Positions 46,714 to 55,953 of a stretch of 64,000 nt of DNA are shown in pieces. Within the stretch, counting starts at the first letter, position 1. Each line of letters opens with the position of its first letter. The stretch is from positions 1,736,001 to 1,800,000 of the forward strand of contig NZ_JAYDCJ010000003.1 in assembly GCF_034555935.1 (NCBI RefSeq), given 5' to 3'. A program made the translations under genes and the position numbers. Source of the DNA: Marinobacter qingdaonensis. GTDB lineage: Bacteria; Pseudomonadota; Gammaproteobacteria; Pseudomonadales; Oleiphilaceae. The notes beneath the pieces are model-generated. The model ran no database searches and was not told where the DNA came from. It was given only the letters and a program-made list of their open reading frames with translations.

Positions 46714-46828
46714 CCCGAGAGGCCGGTAGTCCGGGGCAGGACCGTGGAGGGCCATGGATGGCCCGACCGAGCCCTACAGGGACGTACTCGCGGGCGTGTC
46801 CTGACCCGGACTACCGGGTTCTCGGGCA
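46714..46828 (-). repeat. Hairpin-framed intergenic repeat, copy B (inverted relative to A)
   Basis: A 115-base element between atuD and atuE. Outer arms of 30 bases (46714-46743 and 46799-46828) pair at 27 of 30 positions and enclose a 55-base core with GGGCCATGGATGGCCC. Read on the minus strand the core aligns with copy A: AGTACRTCCCTGTA and GGCCATCCATGGCC are shared. The arm sequences differ completely from those of copy A. Confidence 0.85.
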
Positions 46829-46847
46829 TGCACCACGGCTCGAATCT

Positions 46848-48008
46848 CTAGTCGCGCACCTTGCCGGGCAAGGTACCCATCATCTTGCAGATAATCCCCA
46901 GCATGATTTCGTCGGCGCCACCGCCAATGGACACCAGCCGCACGTCCCGGAAGGCCCGGGACAGTGGGTTGTCCCACATGTAACCCATGCCACCCCAGTA
47001 TTGCAGGCAGCTGTCGGTCACCTCACGGCCCAAACGGCCGGCCTTGAGTTTGGCCATGGACGCCAGCTTGGTGGCGTCTTTGCCTTCCACGTGCAGTTCG
47101 CAGGCCTGGTAGGTGAGGGCGCGCAGGGCTTCCACTTCGGTCTGCAGTTCGGCCAGGCGGAAGTGAATCACCTGGTTGTTGATCAGCGGCTGGCCGAAGG
47201 TCTTGCGCTCGCGGCAGTACTCGATGGTCTTCTCGATGCAGTTTTCCAGGGATTTGATCACATTGGCGGCACCCCACATGCGCTCTTCCTGGAACTGCAT
47301 CATCTGCATCATGAACCCGGTGCCCTCGGCGCCGATGCGGTAGCGCTGGGGCACGCGTACGTCGTCGAAGAAGATCTGGGCGGTTTCCGACGAGCGCATG
47401 CCCAGTTTGTTCAGATGCTTGCTGAACGAGATGCCCGGGGAGTCCATGGGCACCACGATCAGGGATTTGTTCTTGTGCGGCTTGTCATCGCTGGTGTTGG
47501 CCAGCAGGCAGATGAAGTCGGCCTTCGGGCTGTTGGTGATCCACATCTTGGAGCCGTTGATGATGTAGTCGTCGCCATCGGCCCGGGCGGTGGTGGTGGT
47601 GTGGGCCACGTCGGAGCCGGCGCCCACTTCACTGACCCCGATGCAGCCGACCATCTCACCGGCAATGGCCGGGGTCAGGAAGGTGCGCTTGAGTTCGTCC
47701 GACCCGAAGCGGGCGATGGCCGGGGTGCACATGTCGGTCTGTACGCCCACGGCCAGGGGCACGCCGCCGCAGTGGGCCATGCCCAACTCTTCCGCCGCCA
47801 CCAGGTTGTAGCTGTAGTCCAGGCCCATGCCGCCGTATTCTTCCGGCTTCTGGATGCCGAGAATGCCCAGTTTGCCGAGCTTGCGGAACACCTCGTGGAT
47901 GGGGAATTCGCCGGCCTCTTCCCACTCGTCGCAGTGGGGGTTGATCTCCTTCTCGACGAAATCGCGGACGGTTTTGCGCAGGGCGTCGTGTTCTTCGGTG
48001 AATTTCAT
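46848..48008 (-). CDS. atuD: Acyl-CoA dehydrogenase (citronellyl-CoA dehydrogenase, AtuD)
   Basis: A 386-residue ACAD. CIGVSEVGAGSDVAHT is the FAD/substrate signature; near the end GGGADEIMLGI holds the expected catalytic Glu position in this branch. The N-terminus lacks a signal. In P. aeruginosa AtuD oxidises citronellyl-CoA to geranyl-CoA, and this gene occupies the same place between the carboxylase beta subunit and AtuE. Spacing to atuC is 55 bases. Confidence 0.92.
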   Translation of the reverse strand: MKFTEEHDALRKTVRDFVEKEINPHCDEWEEAGEFPIHEVFRKLGKLGILGIQKPEEYGGMGLDYSYNLVAAEELGMAHCGGVPLAVGVQTDMCTPAIARFGSDELKRTFLTPAIAGEMVGCIGVSEVGAGSDVAHTTTTARADGDDYIINGSKMWITNSPKADFICLLANTSDDKPHKNKSLIVVPMDSPGISFSKHLNKLGMRSSETAQIFFDDVRVPQRYRIGAEGTGFMMQMMQFQEERMWGAANVIKSLENCIEKTIEYCRERKTFGQPLINNQVIHFRLAELQTEVEALRALTYQACELHVEGKDATKLASMAKLKAGRLGREVTDSCLQYWGGMGYMWDNPLSRAFRDVRLVSIGGGADEIMLGIICKMMGTLPGKVRD

Positions 48009-48063
48009 CTTGTTGTTCTCCGTGTCTGGAATTCGAGGTCAATGGTTCGGCGTGTCGCCACCG

Positions 48064-49680
48064 TCACAAACGGGCGACGCCGAAGGAATTGGGGCGTAGC
48101 GGGCGGGCTTCGGCCTCCCGGCACACCGACAGCACCAGCGCCAGTACCCGTCGGGTGTCCCGCGGGTCGATCAGGCCGTCGTCCCAGAGTCGGGCGGTGC
48201 CGTAGAGCGCAGTCGAACCTTCCTCCAGCTTCTTGGCGGTGGCCTGCTCCAGGAATTCGAGGGTTTTTGGGTCCGGTTCTACGCCGCTGCGGCGCTGCTT
48301 GTCCTCGGCGACGATGCGCATCACCTTGCCGGCCTGGGCCGGACCCATGACCGCGGTGCGGCTGTTGGGCCAGGCGAAGATGAAGCGCGGGTCCAGGCCG
48401 CGTCCGCACATGGCGTAGTTGCCGGCGCCGTAGGAGCCGCCGATGACGATGGCGATCTTGGGCACGCGGCAGTTGGCCACCGCCTGGATCATTTTCGAGC
48501 CGTGCTTGATGATGCCGTTCTGCTCGGAGTGGGTGCCCACCATGAAGCCGGTGGTGTTGTGCAGGAACAACAGGGGCGTACCGGCCTGGTCACAGAGCTG
48601 GATGAACTGGGCCGCCTTGGCGCTGCCGGCCGGGGTGATCGGACCGTTGTTGCCAATGATGCCCACCGAGCGCCCTTCGATGCGGATGGTGCCGCACACG
48701 GTCTGGTCGTCGAACTCGTTCTTGAAGTCCATGAACTTGGAGCCGTCGGCGATACGCGCCAGGATTTCCCGCACGTCGTAGGGTTTCTTGGCGTCGGCGG
48801 GAATCACCCCGAGCAGCTCCTCGGCCGGGTGCAGGGGCTCCTGCCAGTCGAGCTCGCGCGTGGGCGGCAAATGCTCATTCCAGGACAGGGCTTCCAGAAT
48901 GTTGCGGGCCTGGCGGATGCCATCGGCGTCGTCCTCGGCCAGGTATTCGGCGGTGCCGGCCACCTGGGCGTGCATTTCCGCGCCGCCCAGTTCCTCGTCG
49001 GTGGCCACCTCGCCGGTGGCGGCTTTCAGCAGTGGCGGACCGGCCAGGAACAGCTTGGCCTGACCGCGCACGGCAATGACGTAATCGGACAGGCCCGGCT
49101 GGTAGGCGCCACCGGCGGTGGCGTTGCCGTGCACCACGGTCACCTGGGGAATGCCGGCAGCGGACAGGCGGGCCTGGTTGGCGAAACTGCGGGCGCCCTG
49201 GACGAAGATATCGGTGGCGTAGTTCAGATTGGCGCCGCCGCTTTCCGACAGGGACACCACCGGCAGTTTGTTCTCCATGGCGATCTGGTGCAGGCGCAGG
49301 GTCTTGTCCAGGCCGGCGGGGGTGATGGTGCCGCCCTTGATGGCGCTGTTGCTGGCCACCACCAGGCAGCGAATGCCGCTGACGGTGCCGATGCCGGCGA
49401 TGATACCGCCGCCGGCCAGGCTGCCGTCCTTGTCATCGTGCATCTGGTAGCCGGCCAGGGAACAGAGTTCCAGAAACGGCGTGCCGCGGTCCAGCAAGCG
49501 GTTGATGCGGTCCCGGGGCAGCAGCTTGCCGTGCTTGGCGAATTTGTCCCGGGCTGCTTCGGCCAGATCCAGCACTTTCTGTTCCACGTCCCGGAAGGTC
49601 TGGATATGGTCCTGCATCACGTCGGCATTGGCCCGGAACTCGTCGGACTGGGCACTGACCGTGGTTTCCAGAACTTGCAT
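48064..49680 (-). CDS. atuC: Geranyl-CoA carboxylase beta subunit (carboxyltransferase, AtuC)
   Basis: A 538-residue carboxyltransferase with two crotonase-like halves. Signature stretches are SESGGANLNYATD, GNATAGGAYQPGLSDY in the N half and GGSYGAGNYAMCGRG, FAWPNSRTAVMGPAQAG in the C half. It pairs with AtuF. The SLSESGGANL and VVHGNATAGG wording differs from what I recall of methylcrotonyl-CoA carboxylase, consistent with a larger prenyl pocket, but this needs alignment. Start: ATG 49680, with GAGGAG upstream, 10 bases after the atuB stop. Confidence 0.92.
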   Translation of the reverse strand: MQVLETTVSAQSDEFRANADVMQDHIQTFRDVEQKVLDLAEAARDKFAKHGKLLPRDRINRLLDRGTPFLELCSLAGYQMHDDKDGSLAGGGIIAGIGTVSGIRCLVVASNSAIKGGTITPAGLDKTLRLHQIAMENKLPVVSLSESGGANLNYATDIFVQGARSFANQARLSAAGIPQVTVVHGNATAGGAYQPGLSDYVIAVRGQAKLFLAGPPLLKAATGEVATDEELGGAEMHAQVAGTAEYLAEDDADGIRQARNILEALSWNEHLPPTRELDWQEPLHPAEELLGVIPADAKKPYDVREILARIADGSKFMDFKNEFDDQTVCGTIRIEGRSVGIIGNNGPITPAGSAKAAQFIQLCDQAGTPLLFLHNTTGFMVGTHSEQNGIIKHGSKMIQAVANCRVPKIAIVIGGSYGAGNYAMCGRGLDPRFIFAWPNSRTAVMGPAQAGKVMRIVAEDKQRRSGVEPDPKTLEFLEQATAKKLEEGSTALYGTARLWDDGLIDPRDTRRVLALVLSVCREAEARPLRPNSFGVARL

Positions 49681-49690
49681 GGCGCTCTCC

Positions 49691-50557
49691 TCAGTCGTCA
49701 CTCAGCACTTTCGGGGCAGTGGCCCGGTGGAAGCCATTGAAGGGCTCGTTGTTCTTGGCCTTGGGCAGGGGCCACATGCGCCCACCCTGGGAGGCACCGC
49801 CGTCGATGCGCAGGCAGTCGCCGCTGATAAAGGCCGCGCCCGGGCTGAGCAGGAAACAGATGGCGGCACTGACTTCCGATTCGGTGCCCATGCGCTTGAT
49901 CGGCACGTTGTCCCCGAGGCTGCGAATCCAGTCCTTCATCTGTTCCGGGTAGTTGTCCATGCCGCTGGAGGCGATCCAGCCCGGGGCCACGGCGTTGACC
50001 CGCACGCCCGAGGTGCCCCATTCCACGGCCGCGGTCTGGGTGAAGTTGACCATCCCGGCCCGGGCTGCGCCCGAATGCCCCATGCCGGGCATGCCGCCCC
50101 ACATGTCGGCGACGATGTTGACGATGGCGCCGCCGGTCTTGGCCAGGGCCTGGGTGTAGGCCTCCCGGGCCATCAGGAAACCGCCGGTCAGGTTGGTACG
50201 CACCACGGTTTCCCAGCCTTTCTGATTGATGCCGGTCAGCGGCGACGGGAACTGGCCGCCGGCGTTATTGACCACGCCGTTGAGGCCCCCGTGTTCTTCC
50301 AGTATCGCCGCCACCGTGGTCTTGACCGATTCTTCCTCGCGGATGTCACAGACGTGGGCGGAGGCCAGGCCGCCATCCGCCAGGATTTCGGCCTTCACGG
50401 CCTCGACTTTTTCGGCCTTGCGACCGACCAGGGCCACGCGGGCCCCCAGGGCGGCCAGCTCGTGGGCGGTGCAGCGGCCAATGCCGGAACCGCCGCCGGT
50501 GACGATGAAGGTCTGGCCCTGGAACAGGTCCGGGTGAAAGATGGATTGATAGCTCAT
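49691..50557 (-). CDS. atuB: SDR family protein lacking the classical catalytic Tyr-Lys (AtuB)
   Basis: A 288-residue short-chain dehydrogenase. The cofactor motif [16 protein letters not shown] and [10 protein letters not shown] are intact, but the usual Tyr-x-x-x-Lys site is replaced by the [14 protein letters not shown] stretch, as in peroxisomal trans-2-enoyl-CoA reductase and 2,4-dienoyl-CoA reductases. It therefore probably reduces an enoyl- or dienoyl-CoA rather than oxidising an alcohol. Its ATG overlaps the atuA stop as ATGA. Confidence 0.9.
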   Translation of the reverse strand: MSYQSIFHPDLFQGQTFIVTGGGSGIGRCTAHELAALGARVALVGRKAEKVEAVKAEILADGGLASAHVCDIREEESVKTTVAAILEEHGGLNGVVNNAGGQFPSPLTGINQKGWETVVRTNLTGGFLMAREAYTQALAKTGGAIVNIVADMWGGMPGMGHSGAARAGMVNFTQTAAVEWGTSGVRVNAVAPGWIASSGMDNYPEQMKDWIRSLGDNVPIKRMGTESEVSAAICFLLSPGAAFISGDCLRIDGGASQGGRMWPLPKAKNNEPFNGFHRATAPKVLSDD

Positions 50558-52374
50558 GTGCGGTGTCCTTTTTCCAAGACGGCCCGGCTGATCGGCACCG
50601 GGAATTCAAGAAGTTGCTGGGCAAAGGCCTTGCCCTGGGGGTCGATGCGCAGGCTGGCGACGCCGCCTCCGCCCAGGCTGTGTTCCAGCAGGAAGTTGAA
50701 GGCGTTCAGGCCGGGCAGGGCCCAGCGGGTGACCTTGCCGGTCTCCGGGTTCAGGGTGTGCTGCATCCAGTCGGCGACGGCGCTCTCGGTCAGCGCCGCG
50801 TCGATGAAGGGCAGAAATTCCGGCGCGCGGGCGATCACGCCGATGTTGCTGTGGTCGCCCTTGTCGCCGCTGCGGGCCCAGGCCAGCTCGATGAGCGGGA
50901 CCGAGGTGTCGGTGGCCGGTTGCGGCGCGGGTGCCGGTTCAGCGGGCAGGCGGCCGGCGTCGAAGCCGCCGCCGGTGGCCACCGGCACTGGCAGGCGTTC
51001 CCCGGCGACATCCGTGGTGACCTCAATGCGGTCCTTGGGTACCAGGCAGGAAAACAGGCGAATCTTGGGCCAGACCGTGGGCCGACCGCCGACGATGCCG
51101 GTGAGGCCGGGCGCCATGCCCGTGGCGGCCTGGGCAATCTCCCGGGAGAACAGCACCAGGGCCTCTTTCTTCGGGTGCGCGGTGCTGATTTTCACCACCA
51201 CCTCCCGGCAGCCCCCGGCCTGGCCATGGTCACCGTAGGTGGCTTCGGTGCCCAGCAGTTCCACGCTGGTTTCGGAGTAGGGCGGCAGGTCCCGGGCCTG
51301 GAACAGGGCGGACGTTTTGGCCAGGATGGCGTCAGCCACCGCCTGGGCCTTGGCCCGGGCCTGAAGGCCGGCGAGCAGGAAGGTCACGGTGCACTTGAAA
51401 CCGTCGGGCCAGGTGCCCGATACCTTGTAGCTGTCGGTTGGTGCCTGGCCGCGGGCGCCTTGGACCCGGACCCGGTCCGTCCCGGTCTGGGTCAGCCGGA
51501 CCTGGCTGAAATCGCAGGCCACATCCGGCAGCAGGTAGGCCCGCGGGTCGCCAATTTCATACACCAGCTGTTCGGCCACGGTGCCCACCGAAACCAGACC
51601 GCCGGTCCCCTCGGGTTTGGTCATGATGAAATCGCCGTCGCTCTGCACTTCGGCAATCGGAAAGCCCATGTCGGCGTAACCGGCGGCGACCTGTTCCCAG
51701 TCGGTGAAATTGCCGCCGGTGGCCTGGGCGCCGCACTCCAGCAGGTGGCCGGCGAGGCTGCCCTGGGCCAGCTTGTCATAGTCGGACCAGTCCCAGCCGA
51801 ATTCGTACACCAGGGGCGCCAGCACCAGGGCGCTGTCCGCCACCCGGCCGGTGATCACGATGTCGGCGCCCTGTTCCAGTGCCGCCACCAGCCCGGGCGC
51901 CCCGAGGTAGGCGTTGAGGCTGACCATCATCGGCGGCATGGCCTGGCCGGTGGTCATCTCCCGGATCCCGGCCTCGGCCAGTGACTGCTTCTGGGGCAGC
52001 AGATCGTCGCCCAGCACCAGGGCAATGTTCAGGTCCACGCCGGCCTGGTCACAGAGTGCCTGCAGGGCATCCCGGCAGGCCACGGGATTGACGCCGCCGG
52101 CGTTGGCCAGCACCCGGATCTGCCGGTCCTTGATCTCGCTCAGCAGCGGGCCCATCACGGTCTGGACAAAATCCCGGGCGTAGCCCTGGGACGGATCTTT
52201 CATCTTTTGCCCGGCCATGATCGACATGGTGATCTCGGCCAGGTAGTCCGCCACCAGATAGTCGATCTGGCCGTGACGCACCAGTTGCGCCGCGGCGGTT
52301 TCGGTGTCGCCCCAGAACGCCGCGGAACAGCCGATGCGGATGGTCCTGGCGCGGTCCGGTCGGGAGTCGGTCAT
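50554..52374 (-). CDS. atuA: Acyclic terpene utilisation protein AtuA (DUF1446 family)
   Basis: A 606-residue protein. The N-terminal ~450 residues are the AtuA/DUF1446 domain ([51 protein letters not shown]), and the C-terminal ~110 residues are the linked domain with [16 protein letters not shown]. The biochemical function of AtuA is not settled; it is essential for growth on citronellol in P. aeruginosa as I recall. First gene of the operon. Start: ATG 52374; the longer open frame upstream would cross the divergent promoter region and operator. Confidence 0.93.
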   Translation of the reverse strand: MTDSRPDRARTIRIGCSAAFWGDTETAAAQLVRHGQIDYLVADYLAEITMSIMAGQKMKDPSQGYARDFVQTVMGPLLSEIKDRQIRVLANAGGVNPVACRDALQALCDQAGVDLNIALVLGDDLLPQKQSLAEAGIREMTTGQAMPPMMVSLNAYLGAPGLVAALEQGADIVITGRVADSALVLAPLVYEFGWDWSDYDKLAQGSLAGHLLECGAQATGGNFTDWEQVAAGYADMGFPIAEVQSDGDFIMTKPEGTGGLVSVGTVAEQLVYEIGDPRAYLLPDVACDFSQVRLTQTGTDRVRVQGARGQAPTDSYKVSGTWPDGFKCTVTFLLAGLQARAKAQAVADAILAKTSALFQARDLPPYSETSVELLGTEATYGDHGQAGGCREVVVKISTAHPKKEALVLFSREIAQAATGMAPGLTGIVGGRPTVWPKIRLFSCLVPKDRIEVTTDVAGERLPVPVATGGGFDAGRLPAEPAPAPQPATDTSVPLIELAWARSGDKGDHSNIGVIARAPEFLPFIDAALTESAVADWMQHTLNPETGKVTRWALPGLNAFNFLLEHSLGGGGVASLRIDPQGKAFAQQLLEFPVPISRAVLEKGHRT

Positions 52375-52447
52375 GGCTTGGGCCCTTTTCGAGGAGGTTG
52401 GACGGACCGGGAAAATCCGGCCGTTGGCAAAGCGTGCAATCGACAAT

Positions 52448-52465
52448 ACCAAGCAAGCGCTTGGT
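52448..52465. promoter_or_regulatory. AtuR-type operator palindrome in the atuA-atuR region
   Basis: ACCAAGC-AAGC-GCTTGGT is a perfect 7-bp inverted repeat with a 4-base spacer, also containing the palindrome CAAGCGCTTG. This AAGC-rich dyad is typical of TetR regulators of acyl-CoA metabolism, and AtuR of P. aeruginosa is reported to bind inverted repeats in the same intergenic region. It abuts the likely -35 of the regulator promoter. Confidence 0.7.
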
Positions 52466-52508
52466 TTGTAAATAGCCCGGTGTCGGGTAGAATGACAAGT
52501 CCGTGTCA
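52466..52508 (+). promoter_or_regulatory. Probable promoter of the TetR gene with an overlapping small inverted repeat
   Basis: TTGTAA (52466-52471) and TAGAAT (52488-52493) are separated by 16 bases and match sigma-70 elements at 4/6 and 5/6. TGACA-N6-TGTCA (52493-52508) begins at the -10 and covers the expected start of transcription, so it could be a second protein site. Confidence 0.5.
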
Positions 52509-52525
52509 ACTGCTGGAAAGCCGCT

Positions 52526-53149
52526 GTGAACCCTACCCAGATCCTGAATGCCCTGATCTCCGAGAACCTGGTCTCCGACCCCAACGGCGCCCGGGGCCGA
52601 CTGCTGAAAGAGGCGGCCCGGCTGTTTCGGGACAAAGGCTACGAGCGCACCACGGTCCGCGACCTGGCCGCCGCCGTGGGAATCCAGTCCGGCAGTCTGT
52701 TCCACCACTTTCGCACCAAGGAAGAAATCCTCAAGGCGGTGATGGTGGAAACCATCCGCCTTAACACCGCCCTGATGCAGGCGGCCATGGACGCCGCCGC
52801 CACCAGCCGGGATAAATTGCGGGCCCTGGTGCGGGCGGAGCTGGAATCGGTGAACGGTCAGACCGGCGAGGCCATGGCGGTGCTGGTGTTCGAGTGGCGC
52901 AGCCTGTCGGAGGAGTCCCAGGCCGAGGTGCTGGAGCTGCGGGACATCTACGAGCAGCTGTGGCTGGATACCCTGCAGGCGCTGCGGGACGAAGGCCGGC
53001 TGCTGGCCGACCCCTTCGTGGTCCGGCGCATGCTCACCGGGGCACTGAGCTGGACCGTGACCTGGTACCGGCCGGAGCGCGGGGGCCTGAGTCTGGATGG
53101 CCTGACCGACCAGACCATGGCGATGATGGGGTTTGCCCCGGAGCACTGA
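52526..53149 (+). CDS. atuR: TetR family repressor of the atu cluster
   Basis: A 207-residue TetR regulator. The N-terminal HTH ([20 protein letters not shown], then [18 protein letters not shown], residues ~28-75) is canonical; the C-terminal domain is the ligand pocket, presumably for a prenyl-CoA. It starts at GTG 52526 (TGGAAAG upstream) and is transcribed away from atuA, the same divergent layout as atuR in Pseudomonas. The operator dyad upstream supports control of both directions. A terminator follows. Confidence 0.9.
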   Translation: MNPTQILNALISENLVSDPNGARGRLLKEAARLFRDKGYERTTVRDLAAAVGIQSGSLFHHFRTKEEILKAVMVETIRLNTALMQAAMDAAATSRDKLRALVRAELESVNGQTGEAMAVLVFEWRSLSEESQAEVLELRDIYEQLWLDTLQALRDEGRLLADPFVVRRMLTGALSWTVTWYRPERGGLSLDGLTDQTMAMMGFAPEH

Positions 53150-53166
53150 ACCGGTCAGCGCCAATG

Positions 53167-53197
53167 AAAAAAGGACCCCGAGGGGTCCTTTTTTTAT
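53167..53197. terminator. Bidirectional intrinsic terminator
   Basis: A 13-bp stem (left arm 53167-53179, right arm 53182-53194) based on GGACCCC / GGGGTCC, with A and T runs on the two sides. It separates the TetR gene from the convergent acylase gene. Confidence 0.92.
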
Positions 53198-53221
53198 GTT
53201 GAGGCTATGGCTGGTCGGGGA

Positions 53222-55729
53222 TCAGTCGTCGATCTCGACCAGTTCGTCCAGGTCGTCAAAGTCATACTGGACCGGCAACTGCGCCGACCGGATCTCCTGT
53301 TCGGTGAACGGGAAGCGAATCCAGTGCTTGCGCGCGTAGGCGTCGGTCATGTCCCGGTAGTACGGCGAGGCCGGATCCGTCGACTGGGAGTAGGTGACAA
53401 AGCCTTCGGCCCGGGGCGACCCGTCGTCGCGCCAGGTCACGGTCTGGATGTAGCTGTTGCCGTAGTTCACGTCGTACACGCCGTCGCTCAGGTCGTTGGG
53501 CCGACTGATGGCGATGGTGAAGCTGCCTTCGAACCCTTCGCCACCGAACACTGGGGCGCCGTTGTCATGCACGCCGGAGCGCTGAATGTCCCGAATCCGG
53601 GCATCCAGGGCCATGGGCGCGTCCTGGATGGTCTGGACGGCATCGGCAAAGGCCGTGGCAATCTGGGGATTGGCCACATTCAGGTCCCGCGGTGTGTTGA
53701 TCGGGTCGGTGGCGTCGAACGGGGTGAGCCATTTGTCCGGTGAGGTATCGGACAGCCCCGCTACGCTGCGCCAGAATTCCCGCCAGATGTGACCACCCTG
53801 GGCGTCCAGGTTGTGGGTGCCGTCCCACTCGGCCAATACGTCGCAGGCCTCGGCGATGTTAACCGGGCCGCCGGTGCCGACCAGGGAATCCGACGCGCAG
53901 TAAGCGCCCAGAACGTCCTGGCGCGCCAGCTGTTCCGACAGCAGGCTGCTGTCGAGCACAACCGACTGCAAATTGCGGAGATCGAAACCGGTGGTGCCGG
54001 GCAGGCCGTCGGAGCCGTCCAGGCGGTCGATCACCTGCTGCATGCACTTGCGGGTTCGCAGGGTACGCGGGGTTTCCTCGTCGCCGATGATGCCGGCAAA
54101 GCCGGTCAGGAATTCCGCCGGGTTGGTGGCCCAGTAGCTGTCGTTGCAGTTATGCACCCAGTCGTCCCGGCGCAGGGACGGCAGGTTGTCGGGCCCGAAA
54201 ATGCCGGCCGCTGGCGCGTCCGGGTCGGTGTCCCACTGACACGCCGGGTCGGCGCCGTTCAGGATCGGCAGTCCCGGGGCCAGCTGGCTGAAGACCGGTG
54301 ACAGCGAGGAGCTGCACTGGGCGCTGCTGGCCTTGGCGTCGGAAACGTTTGGCACCACGGTGATGTCGCCGTAATAGGCCTGCTGGCCAGGACCGGTGGC
54401 CACGGTGTTGACCCAGGGCACCCCGAGCGTGCTGGCGTGCAGGTCGATGAACTCTTCCAGGCTGTTGGCCTGGTTCCAGCGGAAGAACTGGTTCAGCAGC
54501 CGGTCGTTTTCGGCGTTGGCGTCGCGCAGGGTGTAGGCCTTGGCCGAGGACCAGTTCAGCACCGGCACACCGGCGGCCTCGAAGGTCAACATCGGGCCAT
54601 AGTGGGACGAATACAGGGTGCGGGTCCGGGTGCCGATACTGCCATCGGGTTCCAGCACCTCGATGCGGATGTCCCGCGCTTCCATGTCCACGAATTGGCC
54701 GTTGTACAGGTACTGGGTCGGGTTGGCGGGGTTCAGGGTGAGTTCATAGAAGGTAAAGCGGTAGGCCGTGGATACCGTGTGGCTCCAGGCGAAATGCTCG
54801 TTGAAGCCAATCAGTACCGCCGGAAGGCCATACAGCGAGGCGCCCATGATCTCGGTGTTATCGCCCACCTTCAGGTGCGCCAGGTACAGGCGCTCGGTCT
54901 TTTCCCACGGGAAATGCGGGTTGCCGAACAGCATCGATTCGCCGGTGGCGCTGGCCTGGGAGGCAATGCCGTACATGTTGCTGCCGAACGGCAGTTCACG
55001 ATTGAACGGGAAGGGCAGGGTTGTGCCTTCGTCACCGCCGGCCTCGGTCAGGTCGGTCAGCAGCTGCTCGGGGTCGGGCGCTTCCAGGACCGGCACAGTG
55101 CCGTCGTTCAGGGGAGGCTGCGCGGTGGCGATGCCCTCGACAAACACCGAGGAGCTGGCTAGCACCGCCAGGCGGAAATACCGGCGGTACATGTCGCTTT
55201 CTTCCAGGGCGAACAGCCAGTCGGCGTCGCGGCAGCGCTGGTGACGACCCGGATGCTGGCCCGCTTCAATCTCGGCCAGGTAGCGGTTGAAGCCGGCGAC
55301 ATATCCGAAGGAGGCAGCGATGGCCTGGGGATCGCTGTTGGTGCGCAGTGGCGCGATGGCCTCATCGGTGGCACTCAGCTTCCAGAAGAAGTCGGCATTC
55401 AGGTTGGTGGTTTCCGCGCCGTTGGACGGAATGCGGTAACTGCCGTTCGGGCCAAAATACCGGGACCGGAGACCGCGGATGGTGAGGGTGTCCTCGGCGA
55501 TCAGGCACAGATTGTCCTCGGCCTGGGCATAGCCGTAGGCGAAGCCCATGCTGGCAAAATCGTCGGCCCGGATGTGCGGAATGCCGAATTCGGTGCGCCG
55601 GAGCTCGGCGCTCGGGCTGATGGCGCCGGCGTCCGAATCGTTGTCGGAGGAGGACCCGCCAAAGGGCAGGCAGCCCGCCAGTACCAGCGGCGTCAGGGCC
55701 AAGGGTAGTAGGAACTTGCTTCGAGACAT
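53222..55729 (-). CDS. Penicillin acylase family (Ntn) amidohydrolase, lipoprotein
   Basis: An 835-residue lipoprotein: signal peptide with lipobox LAGC (Cys ~19). Alpha-chain part follows (RRTEFGIPHIRADDF, MGFAYGYAQAEDNLC). The autoprocessing site and nucleophile are in LPFGSNMYGIAS (Gly-Ser-Asn; Ser at about residue 255-260), giving the beta chain with HFPW. This is the acylase branch that includes acyl-homoserine-lactone and aculeacin acylases; members cleave amide-linked acyl chains in the periplasm. The substrate here is unknown. It is divergent from a TatT/TRAP operon, and the pairing suggests that the transporter handles a reaction product. Start: ATG 55729. Confidence 0.9.
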   Translation of the reverse strand: MSRSKFLLPLALTPLVLAGCLPFGGSSSDNDSDAGAISPSAELRRTEFGIPHIRADDFASMGFAYGYAQAEDNLCLIAEDTLTIRGLRSRYFGPNGSYRIPSNGAETTNLNADFFWKLSATDEAIAPLRTNSDPQAIAASFGYVAGFNRYLAEIEAGQHPGRHQRCRDADWLFALEESDMYRRYFRLAVLASSSVFVEGIATAQPPLNDGTVPVLEAPDPEQLLTDLTEAGGDEGTTLPFPFNRELPFGSNMYGIASQASATGESMLFGNPHFPWEKTERLYLAHLKVGDNTEIMGASLYGLPAVLIGFNEHFAWSHTVSTAYRFTFYELTLNPANPTQYLYNGQFVDMEARDIRIEVLEPDGSIGTRTRTLYSSHYGPMLTFEAAGVPVLNWSSAKAYTLRDANAENDRLLNQFFRWNQANSLEEFIDLHASTLGVPWVNTVATGPGQQAYYGDITVVPNVSDAKASSAQCSSSLSPVFSQLAPGLPILNGADPACQWDTDPDAPAAGIFGPDNLPSLRRDDWVHNCNDSYWATNPAEFLTGFAGIIGDEETPRTLRTRKCMQQVIDRLDGSDGLPGTTGFDLRNLQSVVLDSSLLSEQLARQDVLGAYCASDSLVGTGGPVNIAEACDVLAEWDGTHNLDAQGGHIWREFWRSVAGLSDTSPDKWLTPFDATDPINTPRDLNVANPQIATAFADAVQTIQDAPMALDARIRDIQRSGVHDNGAPVFGGEGFEGSFTIAISRPNDLSDGVYDVNYGNSYIQTVTWRDDGSPRAEGFVTYSQSTDPASPYYRDMTDAYARKHWIRFPFTEQEIRSAQLPVQYDFDDLDELVEIDD

Positions 55730-55953
55730 AACTGTGCCTTTCTTGTTGGTTGTGATGTTGTGTAACAGCTCGTAACGAAGCGTTGTCGAAAAAGGTTCCC
55801 TGGCAATGACTGAAATGGGCGTGAAATGGCCGGCATGACAGGCCATTGGCCTGATCGGCATAATCGCTTCGGCATTCAAGCCATTTTGGTGGGGCTAAAT
55901 TGGCAGCATCCTTGCCGCCATGGAATAAAAACAACACACAACGGGAACGAATC

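Noticed and set aside
46687..46755. Upstream ATG start for the enoyl-CoA hydratase
   Set aside because: It would place coding sequence in the arm and core of repeat copy B; the ATG at 46686 has a proper GGAG site and gives the usual crotonase N-terminus.
52375..52635. Extension of atuA upstream of the ATG at 52374
   Set aside because: The extra ~87 residues would cover the operator, the divergent promoter and the start of the TetR gene, and have no resemblance to the family.
41054..53149. Interpretation of the cluster as a leucine/isovalerate (liu) operon
   Set aside because: There is no HMG-CoA lyase; AtuA, two SDRs and an acyl-CoA synthetase are present in the exact atu order.
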